Assembly: GCA_016209705.1 (NCBI GenBank)
Contig: JACQVR010000003.1
Span: 1-46,952, forward strand
Direction of reading: 5' to 3'
DNA: 46,952 nucleotides
Source of the DNA: Planctomycetota bacterium
GTDB lineage: Bacteria; Planctomycetota; MHYJ01; JACPRB01
Shown here: in pieces, positions 17,233-25,339 of the stretch
How positions within the stretch are numbered: position 1 is the stretch's first letter
How the letters are laid out: every line of letters starts with the position of its first letter
Program-made: the position numbers and the translations under genes
Notes under the pieces: model-generated
What the model was told of the DNA's origin: nothing
The model's input: the letters and a program-made list of their open reading frames with translations, nothing else
Database searches by the model: none

Positions 17233-17694
17233 TCACTTCACTGGATCTGTATCCGAGGACGACGAAAAGTTCGCAACCTCTGCGCCGCGTCGCGGCGTTC
17301 GGAACGCCCACAGCTCGCTGGCGGCGTAGTTGAACAGGGCTCCGGTGGCGATGCCCGCGGCGGAAGCCAGGAGGTAGAACAAACCGGCGCGCTCGAACAG
17401 GAACCATGTGACGCCCACCTGGGCGCTCAGCCCCAGCAGGGTCCCGGCCACGTAGCGCGCGTAAGATCCCGCCAGCCCCAGCTTTCGTCCCCGGAATGTC
17501 CAGAGGCGATTGAGCGTGTAGTTCCACGTGACCGCGACCGCGAAGGCCGGCACGCTGGCCGCTGCCGGGTGCAGGCCCGCCGCTTCGTGAAGCATGGCGA
17601 CGAGACCCAGGTTGACGAGCGTTCCCGTCCCCCCGACGGTCAGGAATTTCCACAGGCGTATCGGCCAGGCGCGTTCGTTACAAAAAATTTTCAA
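17233..17694 (-). CDS. GtrA-like four-helix membrane protein
   Basis: The GtrA/DPMS family comprises small membrane proteins implicated in moving polyprenyl-linked sugars or in cell-surface polysaccharide synthesis. Four hydrophobic helices follow the landmark IRLWKFLTVGGTGTLVNLGL. WNYTLNRLWTFRGRK is the family's N-Y-x-x-x-R-x-W-x-F signature, and a second copy-like FNYAASELWAFRT lies near the C-terminus. The start is uncertain. TTG 17694 gives a normal 153-residue protein but lies inside an AT-rich palindrome with no ribosome-binding site. ATG 17760 would overlap mqnD by 50 bases and add a tail unlike the family. Confidence 0.82.
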   Translation of the reverse strand: MKIFCNERAWPIRLWKFLTVGGTGTLVNLGLVAMLHEAAGLHPAAASVPAFAVAVTWNYTLNRLWTFRGRKLGLAGSYARYVAGTLLGLSAQVGVTWFLFERAGLFYLLASAAGIATGALFNYAASELWAFRTPRRGAEVANFSSSSDTDPVK

Positions 17695-17707
17695 AATATA
17701 TTGTAAC
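17677..17707. repeat. 31-base AT-rich palindrome between mqnD and gtrA
   Basis: The arms of 15 bases around one central base differ at only two positions; GTTACAA and TTGTAAC end it perfectly. It starts three bases past the mqnD stop codon. It is strikingly A/T-rich in a G+C-rich region. It could be a transcriptional attenuator, a regulator binding site, or part of the gtrA translation start. Confidence 0.55.
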
Positions 17708-17710
17708 AGT

Positions 17711-18547
17711 CTAATCGGCGAACTCCGGAGGGGAGGGGTATGGAAGCAGACCCGCTTCATGGCCCCGACGGAGGAGGAGATTCAAGGCGTCCCTCCCCCG
17801 GGGGCCCAGATCGAGCGTGTATTCATTGACATACATGCCGACAAAGCGGTCGGCGCGCGCGCGATCCATGCCGCGCGCGTACTTCATTGCGTGATCCAGC
17901 GCGTCGGATCGATGCCGCAATCCGTATTCGACGGAATCCCGGAGAACGGAGCATACGGTCCGCCGCACGTCGGGGTCGAGGGACCGGCGAACCGCGTTGC
18001 CGCCCAGCGGCAGGGGCAATCCGGTCGTTTCCTTCCACCACGCGCCCAGGTCGGCGATCCGATGCAGCTTCGCATCGGCAAACGTGAGCTGAGCTTCGTG
18101 GATGAGCAAGCCCGCCTCGACCGCGCCCTTGGCGACTTCTTCCGGAATGCGGTCGAAGGGGACCTCTACCGTGCGGGCACGCGGGGCATAGAGGTTCAGC
18201 GCCAGGCAGGACGTCGTCCGCGCTCCGGCCACCGCGACGGGGACGCCCTCGAGGTCTTCGCGGGTCATCGGGCGGCGGGATACAAGCACCGGTCCGTAGC
18301 CGTCGCCCACGCTCGAGCCGGCGCTCGACAGCAGATATCGCTCCCGCACGTAGGGGTACGCGTGGAAGCTGATCGCCGTCAGATCGTAGGCGCCTTCGAG
18401 CGCGCGCCGGTTCAGCGTCTCGATGTCCGACAGGGTATGCCGGAACTCGAGGCCGCGCGCGTCCACCTTGCCTTCCGCCAGCGCCCAGAACATGAAGGCG
18501 TCGTCGCTGTCCGGGCTGTGCGCCAGGGTGATCGTGCGGCGGGTCAC
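17711..18547 (-). CDS. mqnD: 1,4-dihydroxy-6-naphthoate synthase (menaquinone, futalosine pathway)
   Basis: A 278-residue MqnD-type enzyme that converts cyclic dehypoxanthinyl futalosine to 1,4-dihydroxy-6-naphthoate. The N-terminus LAHSPDSDDAFMFWALAEGK is the family start, followed by DIETLNRRALEGAYDLTAIS. AVEAGLLIHEAQLTF carries the catalytic His of the LIHE motif. The periplasmic-binding-protein fold continues through PLPLGGNAVRRSLDPDV. MqnA is related but lacks this SPD-x-DD start. The GTG at 18547 is the only plausible initiator; no strong ribosome-binding site precedes it. Its presence implies menaquinone respiration by the alternative route; the other mqn genes are not in the window. 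Confidence 0.9.
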   Translation of the reverse strand: MTRRTITLAHSPDSDDAFMFWALAEGKVDARGLEFRHTLSDIETLNRRALEGAYDLTAISFHAYPYVRERYLLSSAGSSVGDGYGPVLVSRRPMTREDLEGVPVAVAGARTTSCLALNLYAPRARTVEVPFDRIPEEVAKGAVEAGLLIHEAQLTFADAKLHRIADLGAWWKETTGLPLPLGGNAVRRSLDPDVRRTVCSVLRDSVEYGLRHRSDALDHAMKYARGMDRARADRFVGMYVNEYTLDLGPRGRDALNLLLRRGHEAGLLPYPSPPEFAD

Positions 18548-18589
18548 GCGCGCATCTTATGAAGTCCGCCGCTCAAAGTCCAAGTCGGC

Positions 18590-19246
18590 CTATTCCTCTT
18601 CTTCCTCCTCATCTTGAGGATGGGGACCGAGCTTGATCTTGATGTCCTTTTTCTTCCCGTTTCGCAGGATGACGACTTTCGCTTCCCGACCGGCGCCGTG
18701 CCGCTGGACGAGCGGAGCCAGTTCCTGGACGCTGGTCACCTTCTTCCCTTCGAACTCCACGACGATGTCGTCGTCCTCCATGCCGGCCTTTTCCGCGGGG
18801 GAATCCGGCTCAACGGTGGCCTTGATGCCGCCCTCGTATCCGTTCTTTTCCAGGACTTCCTCGTCGTCTTCGTCCAGTTCCTGGGCCTGGATGCCCATGT
18901 AGCCGCGCTTCCTCGGAGCGTCGTCGGCTTTCTGGTCGTCTTTCTTCGGCTCATCCTTTTTCTTCGCTTCAGGCTCCTTCTTGGGAGGTTCCGGGGCCTT
19001 CTTGGCCGCGCTCTTCAGCGCCTCGCGCACCGTCTTCAGCAGCTCCTCCCGCAAGGCGGACATGCGTTCCTGAATGAGCTTGCCGATGCGCTCCTCGAGG
19101 GCGCTGTCCTGCGGTGCGGGACGAGGGGAAACCATGGCGGTGGCGTGCTTTCCGGAGTCGTCCTGGCCGCCGCGGAGTTCTTCCCCGGCGAAGGCGGAAG
19201 CCGCGGCGAAGAGGGTCAAGGTCGAAACGATCAGCGGGCGTTTCAT
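18590..19246 (-). CDS. Secreted coiled-coil/PDZ protein with acidic tail
   Basis: A 218-residue exported protein. The signal peptide is about 1-20 (LFAAASAFAGEE). A helical segment about 48-85 (LEERIGKLIQERMSALREEL) suggests a coiled coil. It is followed by a Lys/Pro/Asp/Glu linker (APEPPKKEPEAKKKDEPKKD) and a PDZ domain about 115-205 (YEGGIKATVEPDSPAEKAGM, DDDIVVEFEGKKVTSVQEL). It ends in six glutamates. There is no protease domain, so it is not a DegP or CtpA. ATG 19246 has AGGAG about seven bases upstream. It lies next to the mqnD and toroid-protein genes without overlap. Confidence 0.83.
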   Translation of the reverse strand: MKRPLIVSTLTLFAAASAFAGEELRGGQDDSGKHATAMVSPRPAPQDSALEERIGKLIQERMSALREELLKTVREALKSAAKKAPEPPKKEPEAKKKDEPKKDDQKADDAPRKRGYMGIQAQELDEDDEEVLEKNGYEGGIKATVEPDSPAEKAGMEDDDIVVEFEGKKVTSVQELAPLVQRHGAGREAKVVILRNGKKKDIKIKLGPHPQDEEEEEE

Positions 19247-19314
19247 GAGAGGGCTCCTGTCAAAAACTCGGTGTCAAATAATACGGATCACGGGTCGAGC
19301 AAGCGAGCATTTCC

Positions 19315-21384
19315 CTATTTTCGCAACACGTTCTTCAGCGACAGGAGCGCCATCGCCGTGCCGTAGCTCTTGCCCATCTCATGGCTGTCGAGGAAGCTTC
19401 CGTCGATCTCCGGAATCTTCACCAGATGTGCCAGCGCCTTCGACGCGTTCTCGTCGCGCGCCTTCTCGTCCAGCAGCCGGAACGTCTCCGTCGTATGAAA
19501 GAACCCATGGAAGAAGAAGAAGCCGCCCAGTTCGCCGATGGAATGGAAATCGCACACGCGAATCCGCTCGCGGACTTTCAGGTACTTCCAAAAATCGGAC
19601 AGCGCCGTCGCCAGGTCGTCGCGCGTGACGATCTCCGCGTCGAGGAGCACGCCGTCGCACATCGCGCTGCGGGCGCTGGAATCCTGCGCGCGGCTCGCCC
19701 CGCCTCCGCCGCCGTACGGCTGGCGCCCCCGGCTGCCTCGCGTGGACTTCAAGCGCGAAGTCGCTTTCTCCAGGACTTCATCGGCGACCTCCGCCCCGGC
19801 TTTCTTGGCGGCTTGCAGCGGCTGGAGCACCGCCGCCGAGCAGAAGGGATTCGGATACTCGTGCGCCCAGAAACCCGACCGCGTCTGTATGGTCGCCAGC
19901 CTCTTGGCGACGGCGTTCATATGTTCGATGTTGGTCGCCCGGGCCTTCTCGTCCGAGAGCGTCGCGTGTTTGCGCGTGAGATAGACGAGCCGGTACGCCT
20001 GCGCGTAGCACTCCTCGTTCTTGCCTTTGGCGAGATTCTCGTCGTCCAGCAGGTACTTCTCCGCCGCCGCCACGGCCGCGTCCGCGCGCGCGGGATCGAC
20101 GGAACGCCATTCCAAGAGCGCGGCCGCCGCTAGGCTGGTCACCGCCACGCGCACGTTGGGGATGATGGCCGGCGACGGCCAGTACGCGTACCGCGTATCG
20201 GTCCAGCCGCCCGAAGCGGTCTGGGCGCGCAACAGCCACGTGACCGCGCGGCGCGCGATATCGTCGACATCCTTCTCGGTACGCGGCCAGCACGTGCCGT
20301 CCCGCAGACCGTACGCCGACTCGTGGCTCCAGAACACGTCTTCGTAGCATGAAGGAGCCGGTCCGATCGGCCGCGTGTCCCGATGTTTCTTCACGTTGGC
20401 CGACGCGCGCCAGCCCCACCGGGTCTCGGCCGCTTCGCTCGCCAGCTTCTCCCACCGCGCCATGGCGGATTCGTCCTTGCCGCTGAACCGTTCCGCCACG
20501 GCTAGGTAATACTCCGCCTCGAACGCGCGGGAGGATTTCATTCCCGCCGCTTTCTCGAGCTGCGCTTTGGCTTCTTCGATCTTCCCTTGCGCCAGAAGCA
20601 CCTCGCCCCGTTCCGTGGCGATGCTTCCCAGCAGCTCGGCGTCCTTCGTCTGCTGGGCGGCCTCATCCAGCATGCGAATCGCCTTCTCGCCCATCCGCAG
20701 ACCCTGGCAAATCTTGGCCATTTGCAGCCGCGCGACGGGATCTTTGTCCTTCCATTGCGCCATGAGCCGGTTCGTGGCGCGGTCGTAATCTCCGCCCTTG
20801 ATCAGTTCGTCGATGTCGTCGGTGCTTTCAGACGCGGCGAACTTGCCCTCCTGAGCGAGCACCGCCCTCAGCATGGAATGAATGTAGCCGGCGTTGAAGG
20901 TTCGAATGCGCTGGAGGACGTGGACCAAGGCTCCTTCGGCGTTCAGGATGGCGATCGCCGGCTCGACTACCTCCCAGCGGCCCACTTTCGTCTCCTTGGT
21001 CATCGCCGGTGTGCAGACGTTACGCAGGGGAACGAAGCGGCGGCGAACCAGATCTACGATGCGTTCGTCCGTCCAGACCGCCGCTTTCATATAGTTGTCC
21101 GGCAGCATCGGCCGGTACATCTGTTGGCCCGCGACCTGAGGGATGTACCAGAGGATGAGCCGGCCGGACTCTTTCGCCTTGGCCTTGGCCTGCTCCAGAA
21201 GCTCGACATCTTTGGCGTCCACCTTTCGATCGCGAGCGCCTTGATTCTGATCCTTAATGGAGCGGCCGTCGGAGAGCCACTCGATCTCGCTGTCGCACCG
21301 CTTCCAGGGCGCCGCCGTATCCTGCGCCGCGCCGGTGGCAGCGAGCGTCAGCCCGACAAAGACGAGCCGAAGGGGATTCTTCAT
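19315..21384 (-). CDS. Secreted thioredoxin-like/TPR/alpha-toroid protein, paralogue 1
   Basis: The 689 residues form three parts. A signal peptide (about 1-20) is followed by a thioredoxin-like region (about 60-200; GRLILWYIPQVAG at the position where a CxxC would lie, then RRFVPLRNVCTP and VHVLQRIRTFNAGY). A TPR-like region runs about 205-335 (KAIRMLDEAAQQTKDAELLG, AKAQLEKAAGMKSSRAFEAE). An alpha/alpha toroid of the prenyltransferase/squalene-cyclase class fills 355-689 (VTWLLRAQTASGGW, AHEYPNPFCSAAVL, HEMGKSYGTAMALLSL). It has no CxxC, so it is probably not a redox enzyme. A plus-strand paralogue lies at 31200-33335 with the same order of domains. ATG 21384 has AGGAA upstream. The function is unknown. 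Confidence 0.82.
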   Translation of the reverse strand: MKNPLRLVFVGLTLAATGAAQDTAAPWKRCDSEIEWLSDGRSIKDQNQGARDRKVDAKDVELLEQAKAKAKESGRLILWYIPQVAGQQMYRPMLPDNYMKAAVWTDERIVDLVRRRFVPLRNVCTPAMTKETKVGRWEVVEPAIAILNAEGALVHVLQRIRTFNAGYIHSMLRAVLAQEGKFAASESTDDIDELIKGGDYDRATNRLMAQWKDKDPVARLQMAKICQGLRMGEKAIRMLDEAAQQTKDAELLGSIATERGEVLLAQGKIEEAKAQLEKAAGMKSSRAFEAEYYLAVAERFSGKDESAMARWEKLASEAAETRWGWRASANVKKHRDTRPIGPAPSCYEDVFWSHESAYGLRDGTCWPRTEKDVDDIARRAVTWLLRAQTASGGWTDTRYAYWPSPAIIPNVRVAVTSLAAAALLEWRSVDPARADAAVAAAEKYLLDDENLAKGKNEECYAQAYRLVYLTRKHATLSDEKARATNIEHMNAVAKRLATIQTRSGFWAHEYPNPFCSAAVLQPLQAAKKAGAEVADEVLEKATSRLKSTRGSRGRQPYGGGGGASRAQDSSARSAMCDGVLLDAEIVTRDDLATALSDFWKYLKVRERIRVCDFHSIGELGGFFFFHGFFHTTETFRLLDEKARDENASKALAHLVKIPEIDGSFLDSHEMGKSYGTAMALLSLKNVLRK

Positions 21385-21447
21385 AGATAGGTTCCTGCAA
21401 ATGGGGATATAGCAGATACGGCCTCGGGGCTTGCCGTGCGAGACCGC

Positions 21448-22419
21448 TCATCCGCGATCGCGCAGCCGCTCGCTCGCGTCTTCGAGCACGCGCCGTTCCT
21501 CGGGCGTCAGGCTGCCGATTCCTTCCCGACTCACCTTGTCGAGCAGTTCGTCCACCCGGCGCCGCAGCTCCATCTCCTCCTGCGCCCGCCGCGCCGCGTC
21601 CCGTTCGCGGCGCATCCTCCGGCGGCGCTCGAAATACCCCTCTCGGCGCGGTTCTTCGATGACGTAACCGCGATCCGAATATCCGCGCGGCGTGTACACG
21701 TCGTCCGCCGTGACCGTCTGCTTCAGGTGGTAGGCCTGGATGACCACCCAGATGCCCAGAAGAATGAGGAAGAGATCGCCTTGGAGGAACCCCCACACGG
21801 TAAGGACGCAGCCGATCGGAATCGAGATCCTGGCCGAGAGGCGCATCGCGGCGTGGGGGCCGTGGCGCAGCGTGAGATATCCGAGGAGGATCCTGCCGCC
21901 GTCCAGAGGATAGGCGGGAACCAGGAGATTGAACGCCGCCAGGACGATGCTGATCTTGAGGGTGGCCAGAAGAAGCGTCTCGCCGAAGTTCAGCGAAGGC
22001 AAGGCCCATGCCATGAGGGGATTCAGGTAGTGCCAATGCCACGGCATTCCGGCCGCGAAGATCGCTCCGATCGCGGCCAGGCCGAAGAAGACGTTGACGG
22101 CCGGACCCCAGATCGTGATGAACATGTCTTCCCGCGGATCCTCGGAGTGTCCGACATACGCGAGGCCGCCCAGAGGCCACAAAACGATCTGATCCGCATA
22201 CTGCCCCACCCGCAGCGCCGCCCAGCAATGGCCCAGTTCGTGAGCCAGCACCTGAACGAACAGGATGCCCAAGCCGGCGGCCGTGAACGCGAACCAATAC
22301 GACGACCCGCCTTCGAGGAGAGGCCTGAGCAGATATACGGCCGCGATCAGAAGCAGCGTCCAATGGATCCGCACCGGGATCCCGAACAGCGTGAACGCTC
22401 GAAAGCTCCAGTCCATCAT
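21448..22419 (-). CDS. Site-2-protease-type M50 zinc metalloprotease
   Basis: A 323-residue membrane protease. HELGH at 60-64 lies in a transmembrane helix (FVQVLAHELGHCWAALRVG). The third zinc ligand is D173 in AYPLDGGRILLG. Six or so hydrophobic helices are visible. The layout is like SpoIVFB/Rip3 but without CBS or PDZ domains. The C-terminal 80 residues are highly charged (YFERRRRMRRERDAARRAQE) and look coiled-coil. The start ATG 22419 overlaps the stop of the upstream kinase gene (ATGA), so the two are translationally coupled. The family cuts membrane-bound regulators such as anti-sigma factors, so a substrate controlled by the kinase is plausible but not shown. Confidence 0.9.
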   Translation of the reverse strand: MMDWSFRAFTLFGIPVRIHWTLLLIAAVYLLRPLLEGGSSYWFAFTAAGLGILFVQVLAHELGHCWAALRVGQYADQIVLWPLGGLAYVGHSEDPREDMFITIWGPAVNVFFGLAAIGAIFAAGMPWHWHYLNPLMAWALPSLNFGETLLLATLKISIVLAAFNLLVPAYPLDGGRILLGYLTLRHGPHAAMRLSARISIPIGCVLTVWGFLQGDLFLILLGIWVVIQAYHLKQTVTADDVYTPRGYSDRGYVIEEPRREGYFERRRRMRRERDAARRAQEEMELRRRVDELLDKVSREGIGSLTPEERRVLEDASERLRDRG

Positions 22420-23327
22420 GATGGTCTGCGGTTCCCGCCGGCGGAATCGGCCGGCCACCGCTCCAGCACGGTCGCGAATTCGTTCATCGTCGGGAAACGC
22501 CCGTTCGGGTCCTTGTCCATCGCGCGCCTCAAGATGGCGGCCATGGCGGGATCCAACTCGGACGGCATCAGCGGGTCTTCCGTCTGCACGCGGCGCAGGA
22601 TTTCCAGCGACTGCGTTCCCGAAAAGGGGGGACGTCCCGTGACGGCATTGTACAGGACCGCTCCCAGCGAGTATACGTCCGCCCGCGCATCCACCATGTC
22701 GTGCAGCGCCACCGCCTGTTCGGGGCTCATGAACACCGGCGTTCCCGACGCCACGCCCGGCGCCAGGCGGACGTTCTCGTCGATACGGATGGCCTGGCCG
22801 AAATCGGTCAACTTGGCCGTTCGATCGGCCGACAGAAGGATGTTCCCCGGGGTGATATCTCGATGCACGACCCCCCGCCGGTGCGCGTGATGCAACGCGC
22901 GCGCCACTTGCGCCAGCATCAACACGTAGTCCGCGACCGTGAACAGGCGCCGGCGGATGGCTTCCGCCAGCGAAGGGCCGCCGACCAGCTCCATCGAGAG
23001 ATAGCCGTGGCCGTCCGCCTCTCCCGCGTCGAACACCTGAACCAGATTCGGATGGGACAAGGCGGAGGCGACCTCCGCTTCGCGGCGGAATTGCGCGACG
23101 ATGTCGGGCTGCGTGGACTCGAGGATCTTGAGCGCGACCTCCATGCCGTCGCGAACGGCGCGGAACACCACGGCCAGGCCGCCCCGGCCGAGCCGCTCGA
23201 CGAGTCGGAACGGGCCGAACCGCGCCGAGTCCTGGGCGGGGTGAAAGCCGCAGTAAGGGCAGCGTTCGTCTTGGGGAGAAATCTCCCGTTCGCACCGCGC
23301 GCAATCGATCCGCATCTGGACGTCCAT
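22416..23327 (-). CDS. Ser/Thr protein kinase with N-terminal zinc ribbon and altered catalytic loop
   Basis: A 303-residue eukaryotic-like kinase. The N-terminus has a CxxC pair of pairs (C9/C12 and C23/C26), a zinc ribbon. The kinase domain runs about 38-295: glycine loop GRGGLAVV (47-54), catalytic Lys K67 in VALKIL, helix-C Glu about 84, catalytic loop HRDITPGN (155-162), DFG (175-177) and SPEQA in place of APE. The catalytic-loop Lys (HRDxKPxN) is Thr159, an unusual change for a Ser/Thr kinase. There is no transmembrane segment, so it is cytoplasmic. ATG 23327 is preferred over the GTG at 23408, which adds a basic tail. It is coupled to the M50 protease downstream. Confidence 0.88.
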   Translation of the reverse strand: MDVQMRIDCARCEREISPQDERCPYCGFHPAQDSARFGPFRLVERLGRGGLAVVFRAVRDGMEVALKILESTQPDIVAQFRREAEVASALSHPNLVQVFDAGEADGHGYLSMELVGGPSLAEAIRRRLFTVADYVLMLAQVARALHHAHRRGVVHRDITPGNILLSADRTAKLTDFGQAIRIDENVRLAPGVASGTPVFMSPEQAVALHDMVDARADVYSLGAVLYNAVTGRPPFSGTQSLEILRRVQTEDPLMPSELDPAMAAILRRAMDKDPNGRFPTMNEFATVLERWPADSAGGNRRPS

Positions 23328-23426
23328 CTTTGGCCGCCGCCGGCGCGGAACGCAACCCAATTTTGAGTCGCCCGCAAAAAGTCTCTTCCGCTGGGGCGAC
23401 TCAACCACGCCGTGGCCGCCTCATAG

Positions 23427-24131
23427 CCGCTTGGCGGAGGCGGCGGCTCCTCCCCGGCCATCACGTTTCTCGTATCGGGGACCGCCTTCTACGTGAAGCG
23501 GCTTGCCGATCCCGCGGCCGCCGCGCTTACGAACCGGACCGAACGCCGCCCGATTCCGAACGCCGTCGTCGAGATCGTGCGCGCGGACGACGATTCGGTG
23601 GTGGCCGTCGGAGCGACCACTGCGTCGGGCGCCTTCGGCATCCCGATCGGCGGGGCGTTCCCGTCTCCGTCCCTCTACGCGCGCGTGTGGAGCGAGAGCG
23701 CGCTGCCCTACGCGGAGGCCGGAGTCGCCGACGATTCGGGATTCGTTCACGAGGCGCGCAGCGCCACGTTCCGCGGTTCCCAAGGAAACGTCGAGATTCT
23801 GGCCGCCGCGGACGACGCGTCCGGCCGCGTCGCCGGCGCGTTCAACATCTACGCGCAGATCATGCATGGAATCGACTTCGTGCGCCGCGTTGACCCGGCC
23901 GCGATATTTCCGCCGCTCACCGTGATCTGGGAACGGGGCGTGGCGGCGCCGGCGGGTCTCGGCTGCACCTGCGCGCTTCATGTCCATCTGGACGGCGGAC
24001 TTCTGTACGTGATCGTCATCGAGGACCTTCCACGGGATTCGAACGATTTCGATCGCGCTCGATTGACGCTCGCGCCTTCGGCGCTCACTTCTGGAACGGC
24101 GGCTCCCGCGCCGGTTTGTCGGATGGCCTGA
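23427..24131 (+). pseudogene. Truncated secreted protein with carboxypeptidase-type regulatory domain
   Basis: An open frame of about 234 codons that looks like the middle of a larger exported protein. It begins after a TAG with a Gly/Ser-rich stretch and VSGTAFYVKRL, then a carboxypeptidase regulatory-type beta-sandwich (RRPIPNAVVEIVRADDDSVV, ASGAFGIPIGG). Next comes FNIYAQIMHGIDFVRRVDPA and PLTVIWERG. In full-length relatives, as I remember them, this is followed by an acidic D-x-D-E-F-D-like segment and a zinc HExxH protease site. Here RDSNDFDRARLTL is followed by unrelated Ala/Pro-rich sequence and a stop. There is no signal peptide; a GTG at 23493 could start a short product. Most likely a remnant truncated at both ends. 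Confidence 0.55.
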
Positions 24132-24517
24132 ATAACCGGCGGGGTCGCACGCCGTTCCAATCCGGCGGGCGGGGTTTTAGACTTTGCCCGCCGCCAAGCG
24201 GAAAGAACCCGCGCCGCAGACCGCCTTCGCCATCCGACTTCGCCAAGGCTACGTCGGGACAGGAGGCCTCGGCGAGCCTCGCCGTAGCTTTAGCTGAGGC
24301 GAGCGGCGGGGTTTCCACAGTTGTGGGCGGAATCCCCTTGCTTGGACGCTGCCGGTTGAAGATGATCCTCTGAGAAATGAACGCCCAATTTTCGTAGGAA
24401 CCACCAAGACGCTGAAGCGCCATCGGATGCCCATTTTTGAGTTGTCGTGGCGATTTGGCGTTTCGGCGGTTCATATTCTTCACGAGCGGTTATTTCTTTA
24501 CGAACTCTAACCGACCC
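24132..24517. repeat. Intergenic repeat-rich gap before uppP
   Basis: No gene is seen. Around 24225-24310 the sequence contains ATCCGACTTCGCCAAGGCTA and a perfect palindrome CGGCGAGCCTCGCCG (24270-24284), then TAGCTTTAGCTGAGGCGAG. This is the style of the short mobile or structured repeats scattered through genomes of uncultivated bacteria. The last 150 bases are more A/T-rich and presumably hold the uppP promoter; I cannot place the hexamers. Confidence 0.45.
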
Positions 24518-25324
24518 TTGTCGCTCCTAGAGGCGGTCGTTCTCGGAATCCTCCAGGGACTGACGGAATTCCTTCCCGTCAGTTCCAGCGGGCATCTTGA
24601 AATAGCGAAGGCGTTTTGGGGAGACGCCCAGGTGCCCGAGGAGGGCCTGCTTTTCACCGTCGTCGTTCATGCCGCGACGGCCATCAGCACTCTGGTGGTT
24701 TTTCGCAAGGATGTGATGGACATTCTCCGCGAGCTGTTCCAGCTCCGATGGAATGATGAAACGCGTTTCTTGGCCAAGATTCTTCTTTCCATGGTTCCGG
24801 CCGCCGTGATCGGCGTGCTGTTTGAAGCGCACATCGAGCGGCTTTTCGGCGGCCACGTCGTCCTGGTGGGGTGCATGCTGCTGGTGACCGGGGCGCTGCT
24901 CCTCCTCGCGGACCGCGCCAAGAATACGGGCAAAGCCGTGGGTTACGGAAACGCCTTCGTTATCGGCATCTCCCAAGCCGTGGCCATCCTTCCGGGAGTA
25001 TCACGATCCGGAGCGACGATCTCCACGTCGGTCTTGCTCGGCATCGACCGCGCGCGCGCCGCGCGTTTCTCGTTTCTCATGGTCGTGCCGCTCATCCTGG
25101 GGAAGATGGCGAAAGACGTGATGGACGGCAAGGTCTCCACCGACGGGGCGAGTCTTCTGCCTCTCGTCGCGGGCTTCGTCGCGGCCTTCCTGGCGGGCCT
25201 GTTCGCCTGCGCCTGGATGGTCGAGTTGGTCAAGCGCGCGAAGCTGCGGTATTTTTCGATCTACTGCTTCATGGTCGGGATCGCGGCCATCGCGGGGGCG
25301 TTGATCTTTTACGGGAAACGGTAG
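24518..25324 (+). CDS. uppP: Undecaprenyl-diphosphate phosphatase
   Basis: A 268-residue integral membrane enzyme that dephosphorylates undecaprenyl diphosphate, recycling the lipid carrier for peptidoglycan and other wall polymers. The BacA/UppP signatures are present: QGLTEFLPVSSSGH (the (E/Q)xxxE motif) near the N-terminus and LPGVSRSGATIS (PGxSRS) near residue 160. About eight hydrophobic helices are visible. The TTG at 24518 gives the family-typical N-terminus (SLLEAVVLGILQG). A longer frame back to 24437 adds a segment unlike the family. No good ribosome-binding site precedes either start. It converges on the toroid/ECF-sigma operon, 15 bases away. Confidence 0.93.
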   Translation: MSLLEAVVLGILQGLTEFLPVSSSGHLEIAKAFWGDAQVPEEGLLFTVVVHAATAISTLVVFRKDVMDILRELFQLRWNDETRFLAKILLSMVPAAVIGVLFEAHIERLFGGHVVLVGCMLLVTGALLLLADRAKNTGKAVGYGNAFVIGISQAVAILPGVSRSGATISTSVLLGIDRARAARFSFLMVVPLILGKMAKDVMDGKVSTDGASLLPLVAGFVAAFLAGLFACAWMVELVKRAKLRYFSIYCFMVGIAAIAGALIFYGKR

Positions 25325-25339
25325 CGGAGCGGGATTTCC

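Noticed and set aside
21448..23355. A single 635-codon protein covering kinase and protease
   Set aside because: The upstream half of that frame is out of frame with the kinase domain; the real arrangement is two genes overlapping as ATGA at 22416-22419.
24437..24517. N-terminal extension of uppP back to the TTG at 24437
   Set aside because: The added residues do not resemble the family, whose N-terminus begins at the TTG at 24518.
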